From: Ceratothoa steindachneri
Taxonomy: Eukaryota > Arthropoda > Malacostraca > Isopoda > Cymothoidae
Direction: 5' to 3'
Assembly: GCA_963969495.1 (NCBI GenBank)
Contig: OZ018323.1
Coordinates: 79,680,919-79,744,918 of the forward strand
DNA length: 64,000 nt
Positions 59,465-64,000 of this stretch are shown here, in pieces; within the stretch, counting starts at the first letter, position 1; each line of letters starts with the position of its first letter. The translations under genes were made by a program, and so were the position numbers. The notes beneath the pieces were generated by a model. The model saw nothing but the letters and a program-made list of their open reading frames with translations. It had not been told where the DNA came from and searched no databases.

Positions 59465-60235
59465 GACGACTGAAGAATTCTTTGAGAAAACTATGCTAAT
59501 TCTACATCTCTTACCCGATAAAGGAGGAAAAGGAAGGGGAAAGGCTACCTCAAAAACGTCAACATCCTCTTCACTTTCCCTACGGGAACTCTCCAGAAGA
59601 CATTTTGTACCTGCTCCTAGGCGACTTTATGTCGACCTACCCCCCCCCCCCCCTCTTCTCCCTCGACAGAGTTACGAAGCTGAAATTAACTGAACTGCCA
59701 TTCATCTAGTATCGCTCCAACTATGCGGGCCACTTTGATAAACATAATTGGAGACGTAAAGGAAAACAGGTTTGAGGATTAGCCCACTGTGGAACCCTGC
59801 GGAAGAGACCACCCGGTTACGAGGCGATCTGAAAGCTTTGGGAAAGAGTTCGCTCTAATCTCTAAGGGTAGTTTCCGGCCAAGACCACAGGGGGACATAC
59901 AACCAACATACAAGACTTCTTAACTCTGTGTCTCCCAAATGGAAGACGAGCCCTATATATATCCTAGGCTCCCCCCCCCCCGCAGGAGTGAGGGAAACAG
60001 CGCTACTCTCGAATGGCCTCGAATCTTCACGTCGAGGCCATTCTAACCCGCGAAAAGGGTGGTCCGAGGTGGACGCGGTTCGAGGCTACCGCTTGTGGAT
60101 GTAGGGGGAGGCTTACCAATTTAGGCCTAACCAAATTATAGAACTTTCTCCAGCGCATGGACGTCACTTCCGTGCTGGAAAAGAAATTCCACGTGGAATT
60201 CCCCCCCACTCATCATTAGGTCAACCTTTTGATGT
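59465..60235 (+). mobile_element. fourth LINE 5' end (L4), leader only
   Basis: At 59705-59790 the shared leader segment of L2 and L3 recurs (AACTATGCGGGCCACT, CATAATTGGAG, TTGAGGATTAGCCCAC). Poly-C tracts occur near 59641-59653 and 59976-59988. No ORF1 follows; instead there are a perfect hairpin (60011-60043) and a 16-bp palindrome (60185-60200). Probably a broken element. Confidence 0.6.
60011..60043. other. perfect hairpin
   Basis: GAATGGCCTCGA and TCGAGGCCATTC form a 12-bp perfect stem with a 9-nt loop. Function unknown; it could be a terminator-like or regulatory structure of a mobile element. Confidence 0.8.
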
Positions 60236-60577
60236 AGCAGGCTGCTAGTGAGCTGATCACTTGGATTGGAAGAGTGAAAAGAACATGAAAGTGCCACGTT
60301 GTGAGCATGAATTTCTTATTGACCAAAGAACTGGGCGTCACATGAAAATTGGAAGAGTGGATGTAAAAACAAGTCAAATGATTAAAAAAAAGGAAAATCA
60401 GTGAAGATCGAATTCGAGAAAGAAGGGAAGAAGAAGAGTCACAAAAATGAGCTTCCTTTGATGGCACCTGAGCAGGAAATATATTTGTTCAACAGAAAGT
60501 GGAATTCAATGAAAAGGACCTCTCGGTAAGCCTTAACCACTTGTATTGCTAAAGAAGCTCCTCTTCCAGATGTAGAT
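60236..60577 (+). other. possible upstream exon or N-terminal part of family 2
   Basis: Frames such as VPRCEHEFLIDQRTGRHMKI and GRVDVKTSQMIKKKE read towards the larger frame at 60578, but are broken by stops. They may be the decayed N-terminal part of the same protein. Confidence 0.35.
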
Positions 60578-61410
60578 GTGAATGAGCTTAGTCGGAACCA
60601 AGCTTACCTGTACAGAATTATCAGTGCTATTAGAAGTGGTGTAATTGACGGTGATCTTCTACATATGAAAACTGGGCCAATATCTCATGCAAGATGGCTC
60701 GCCACTGCCAGCAGAATATGTCGACTTTATGTGGCAACAGAAAAAAATAATAATGACTTGTATGTCCTCACAGAGTTTGTCGTGTGTCATTATGGGCCCA
60801 TCTGGTTTCACATCAAATTATCTCCGAAATGCACGAAGGGATCTAGACATCGTCTGAAACAGATCAATCTTCTGCAAATACTCCGACCTACCAGTGAAGC
60901 CATAGCATGGCAAACAATCCGAAGGAATTCTTACTGGGCCCATCCTGAGAACGTTCGTTTGGCAATGGTGGCAGACGTTGATCAGAAGAACAGAAAGTTA
61001 GCTATTGACAGAATCAACAAGATCCGAGCAGTTACTGTGTATGAGGAACAAATACGTGATTTCAGGCCACCAAAAATAGATAAGACTGCTAAGAACTTAA
61101 CAGATCTACTTCCCCCTGAAGAGGAGTACAGGTTTGAGCCACCACCTACAATGCATCTATCTAATGCTGACCTGCAAAATATTGTCGACGAGCCACTCTC
61201 TATTGACATTCCATGCCATTCTCAAGGTGTGGAGTGGTGTGTGACAATGGCGCAAAAAATTCTGGAGAAGTTTATGTAAAAGAAGCAAAAGATGGCTACA
61301 TTCGGCCGGTACTAAAATCCCGTGACTTCATGCCATCGTTTAAGACAAAGCTTGATTTTAATGTATCAGTTGACAAAATTAGTATGTATCAGTTAGATAA
61401 TAAAAGTTGA
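60578..61410 (+). pseudogene. family-2 multi-copy arthropod protein, nearly intact
   Basis: A 233-codon open frame (MNELSRNQAYLYRIISAIRS ... AQKILEKFM) and, after a 1-2 nt shift near 61262, a continuation GYIRPVLKSRDFMPSFKTKL ending by 61410. Recognisable pieces are GPISHARWLATASRICRLYV, VVCHYGPIWFHIKL, NSYWAHPENVRLAMV and IPCHSQGVEWCV. I recall a large uncharacterised arthropod family with the pattern HSRWLTTA, MWF-IK, N-YFAHPEN-LL-M and FPCHTQAVER followed by DGFIR--I-SR--MP-F. It is probably carried or derived from a transposon, but no enzyme class can be assigned. One frameshift makes this copy a pseudogene, otherwise it is well preserved. Confidence 0.7.
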
Positions 61411-61595
61411 ACTCTTCACTTGGTTGTCATTATCCTTCAGTTTAAACCTAACTCTAATGTATTTAGAAGCACTTATAACAAAAAATAACAACTCTGATGG
61501 TGTATATCTTTCTGGATCGAAAATCTTTGTAAAAAGAAATTTTGAGCTCAAAAAAGAGGGTGTTCCAAATATTTGTCCAAAAATTTTTTTCCATA

Positions 61596-61599
<4 letters not shown>

Positions 61600-61641
<42 letters not shown>
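61600..61641. repeat. (TA)n microsatellite
   Basis: Pure (TA) run at the left edge of the foldback structure. Confidence 0.98.
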
Positions 61642-61646
<5 letters not shown>

Positions 61647-62084
61647 TTAAGATAATGGCATAATTTGACAACTGCTCTGCTTCAGGTCCAGCAGGTGATC
61701 CTATCCTCCTTGAACTGGAAGACAAAACTTAAGGATGGCCCTATGGAGGGGGGGGGGCATATCCTTCTTATCCTCATTTATTTATTTATCAATATTATTC
61801 TTGTTCATCTTGCTTTCCTCGATGCAGGTTGGCTTCCTCGAATCCATTTTCTTCTTGCTTCTGAATTTCCTTTAAGTTGGCCCTTCAAACATTTGTCTTC
61901 CATTTATCTTTACTTAGGTATTCTTCTTGGATGGGTTGGTCCTTAATCTTCGTTTTTCTTTCTTGATGCATCTTCATTTTCTTCCATTTATCTTGAGTTG
62001 ATGATTTCTTGGTCCTTCAAGCGTTTTCTTCCGTTTTTCCTTGACTTCCGTTTTCTTCTTGAGATTTCTTCATAAAAGTTTTTG

Positions 62085-62165
62085 GACTGTTGAGTTTCAA
62101 CCGCGGTACCGCTGGTTTTAAACGCCAATACTCTAGCCTCACGACCAGCTTTAGTCAGTCTTGAG
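62085..62165 (-). other. possible tRNA-derived SINE head
   Basis: On the minus strand GTGAGGCTAGAGTATTGG resembles an A box, and about 35 nt later CGGTTGAAACTC resembles a B box. The spacing suits a tRNA-like pol III promoter. No full cloverleaf and no tail were found. Confidence 0.4.
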
Positions 62166-62208
62166 TTGGTAAATTTATCGGCTATTTATATTATTGAGTT
62201 GGAAGGAA

Positions 62209-62240
62209 TTTTTCTCTGATACATTTTTCGCACCCCTACA
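62209..62240. repeat. 32-bp identity to the Tc1 fragment at 25107-25138
   Basis: A 32-bp block ending TCGCACCCCTACA is identical and in the same orientation as part of the Tc1-like coding sequence (GCEKCIREK region). No flanking similarity extends it. Confidence 0.7.
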
Positions 62241-62391
62241 GCCCATCCGTCAGCACAAAAGAGCTGATTTCAAAGTCACCCTCTTATATCTTCCAGTTCA
62301 AGGGAGATAGGATCACCTACTGGACCTGAAGCAGAGCAGTTGTCTAATTATGCCATTATTTTAACCGCACCAATTTATCTTGGATATTTTT

Positions 62392-62395
<4 letters not shown>

Positions 62396-62461
<66 letters not shown>
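62396..62461. repeat. (TA)n microsatellite
   Basis: Pure (TA) run at the right edge of the foldback structure. Confidence 0.98.
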
Positions 62462-62464
<3 letters not shown>

Positions 62465-62849
62465 TATGCTTTAATTTTGTGCGCCTGTGGAAGTGCGAGG
62501 TGATATTCAATCTCTTCGAACAGCTTGGGAATGGTAGTGACTGAAACAATTTTTAACTAGTAGATGCGTTATGTCGTCAGAGACTTGCTGTATATAGGGT
62601 TGAGGGGATTTTTAGGAGAGGAACTCAAATCCACTTTCTGCACTGTCCTCACAAGAACAATCGTTTTCGTCGGTTTTTTGAAGCTCTCGAAGTAGCGTGA
62701 GCAGGCGCGATTCCGGCTGCTTTTTACCACATTAATTCGTTTATAAATTGACCAATGAAGTTCAACTGCCTAAAGAGAAGTAGTTGCTGGCTTATGGTGA
62801 AAATGAAATACGAGCTCAAGTTCTTTGTTGTTAGTGACAAAGGTTAGAT
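62462..62849. other. anonymous DNA
   Basis: No gene or repeat recognised. Confidence 0.35.
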
Positions 62850-63050
62850 CAGACCTTTGAATTAGAGGGAATATTTGTTTTTAATTCTTAAAAATGCTAC
62901 GCAGAGCTCTCAAAAAAAGGTGGATTTTTTTGTTACTTATAACATAACATAACATAATTCAACGGATGAGAAAAGCCACAAAGACCTTTGAATTAGAGGA
63001 GGAAAAATTTAAATTTCAAAAATACTGCACAGAGCTCTCAACTCATAAAC
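62850..63050. repeat. imperfect direct duplication, period about 127 bp
   Basis: GACCTTTGAATTAGAGG followed about 45 bp later by CAGAGCTCTCAA occurs twice (62853-62915 and 62979-63041). A short (CATAA)n run lies between. Confidence 0.8.
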
Positions 63051-63065
63051 TGCATCTACAAGATT

Positions 63066-63420
63066 GTGCCTGAACTGCTTAAAAAGGAATCACCATCATG
63101 GCTTGTTAACAAAACTAAATCATGCAATACACACATCAATAATATAATATATACATACACAAATTTAAATTTTGACTTTTTATTTTCTCCTGTGGTAAGC
63201 CATTCCAGTAATCTACCGATCTATTGGTGGAATAATACTTTCTCACATCCACCCTACAGCTCTGGTTTTTTTTCATTTTCAAGTGGTGGTCTCTAGTCCT
63301 ATTACTACCTTCCAACTCAACGAGCTTGCTAAAATCCAACTTATCTACCCCAGAATAAATTTTAAAACGCTCAATCATATCCCCTTACACACATTATGTT
63401 TCAAATGAGAACATATTTAG
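63066..63420 (-). mobile_element. LINE ORF2 C-terminal fragment (L2/CR1-like)
   Basis: The minus strand encodes MIERFKIYSGVDKLDFSKLV, then GSNRTRDHHLKMKKNQSCRV and VRKYYSTNRSVDYWNGLPQE. The pattern RGH--KL-K---R-D-R---FS-R-V--WN-LP matches the C-terminus of L2/CR1-type LINEs. It differs from the CR1 subfamilies above and is another lineage. Confidence 0.75.
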
Positions 63421-64000
63421 CACCATCAATCTATAAATTTCCTCTTTTGCGGCTATCACTTTTGCAGGCAACAGCCAAGGCAGACGGGAGTGGACAGACG
63501 GACCAGTTGTTTGTATATAGGGATTGGTTGTGTTTTTAAATGGTTTTCCCTACAATTGGGCGGAGGTTAAGACAGGGAAGGCTGCAAGTCATTTTGTGTA
63601 TTAGACGTGAATAATATGGTTTCTATCAAAAAGATTGACTGTGTAATTTGGTGAATCATGTTCCCGAACAGGCACCTTCAGAGTGCCGTGTGGGAGATAT
63701 AAAATGGTAGCGCCATAAATAAGGCTTTTCAGTACACGGGACCTTTTTAGTAATTCCTTTTCAATCAAGGTTGAGTAAAAAATCCTGCAGAAAATCAGCT
63801 CCTAAGATAGGGTTACCGACATCTGCGATTAAAAATAGCCAGGTGAGAGTGGGGCCGGGATATAGTGAGAGAGAGGATTTTTTTTGTGTGTGATAGACAA
63901 GAATAGGTTGACCTGATACTTTCTCTAGGATGAAGCTATTGGAGATCTTCTCGTATCATCTCCCGACGCTGGGTTGATGAGGACTTCGAAACCGCTGTCA
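63421..64000. other. anonymous DNA
   Basis: No gene, terminus or repeat recognised up to the window edge. Confidence 0.35.

Larger units (their letters stand above)
61643..62368. mobile_element. foldback-like structure, about 80-bp inverted repeats
   Basis: The left arm (61643-61723, starting GCGGTTAAGATAATGGCATA) and the right arm (62289-62368) are inverted copies with about 90% identity by eye, enclosing a 565-bp pyrimidine-rich loop without a gene. Both arms are followed on the outside by (TA)n arrays. It could be a non-autonomous DNA transposon or a palindromic rearrangement. Confidence 0.8.

Overview
The window looks like a repeat-rich, non-coding stretch of an arthropod nuclear genome. 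The evidence is long (TA)n and (GA)n microsatellites, minisatellites, CR1-type LINEs, Tc1/mariner DNA transposons, GT..AG introns, and two multi-copy protein families that I recall as widespread in arthropods. A crustacean or chelicerate would fit, but the species cannot be fixed from this sequence. I found no intact conserved single-copy host gene, no rRNA, no complete tRNA, and no prokaryotic features.

Layout, left to right. 1-3.17 kb: anonymous sequence with a short tandem repeat. 3.17-6.56 kb: a large minisatellite of about 30-bp units. 6.55-9.4 kb: GA-rich DNA, the 3' end of a CR1 LINE joined to an SGNH-esterase reading frame, and more GA-rich DNA. 10.1-11.4 kb: a dead mariner-like transposase, then a palindromic MITE inside a (TA)n array. 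11.47-15.95 kb: two tandem, closely related CR1 copies (minus strand), bounded by GA arrays. 16.6-34 kb: four decayed copies (A-D) of one unclassified Cys-rich gene family. Between them lie a mariner-like copy, a Tc1 copy, a second minisatellite of 24-bp units, a CR1 fragment and microsatellites. 34.4-39 kb: a mariner 3' remnant, anonymous DNA and a weak Gypsy integrase remnant. 39.06-43.2 kb: a CR1 fragment, then a long decayed CR1 element of a second subfamily that keeps traces of ORF1 (zinc finger plus SGNH esterase) and ORF2 (endonuclease plus RT). 44.7-60.2 kb: a cluster of another LINE family, with one minus-strand copy (L1), two plus-strand copies (L2, L3) and a fourth 5' end (L4). Probable Penelope-like 3' ends and a hAT terminus are mixed in. 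60.2-64 kb: a 233-codon reading frame of a second arthropod multi-copy family, a foldback structure flanked by (TA)n, and a LINE 3' fragment.

The elements do not form a pathway. The LINEs would encode an RNA-binding ORF1 protein (three CCHC knuckles, or an esterase) and an ORF2 endonuclease/reverse transcriptase. The DNA transposons would encode DDE/D transposases. Every copy examined carries frameshifts, stops or deletions, so this is a TE graveyard. The most interesting material is the four-copy family A-D. It has conserved Cys pairs, an invariant Asp motif and a Glu/His motif, and two of the four copies have an intron that the other two lack at the homologous position. Also notable are the repeated joining of CR1 3' ends to long GA arrays, and the shared 5' leader of the L2-L4 LINEs.
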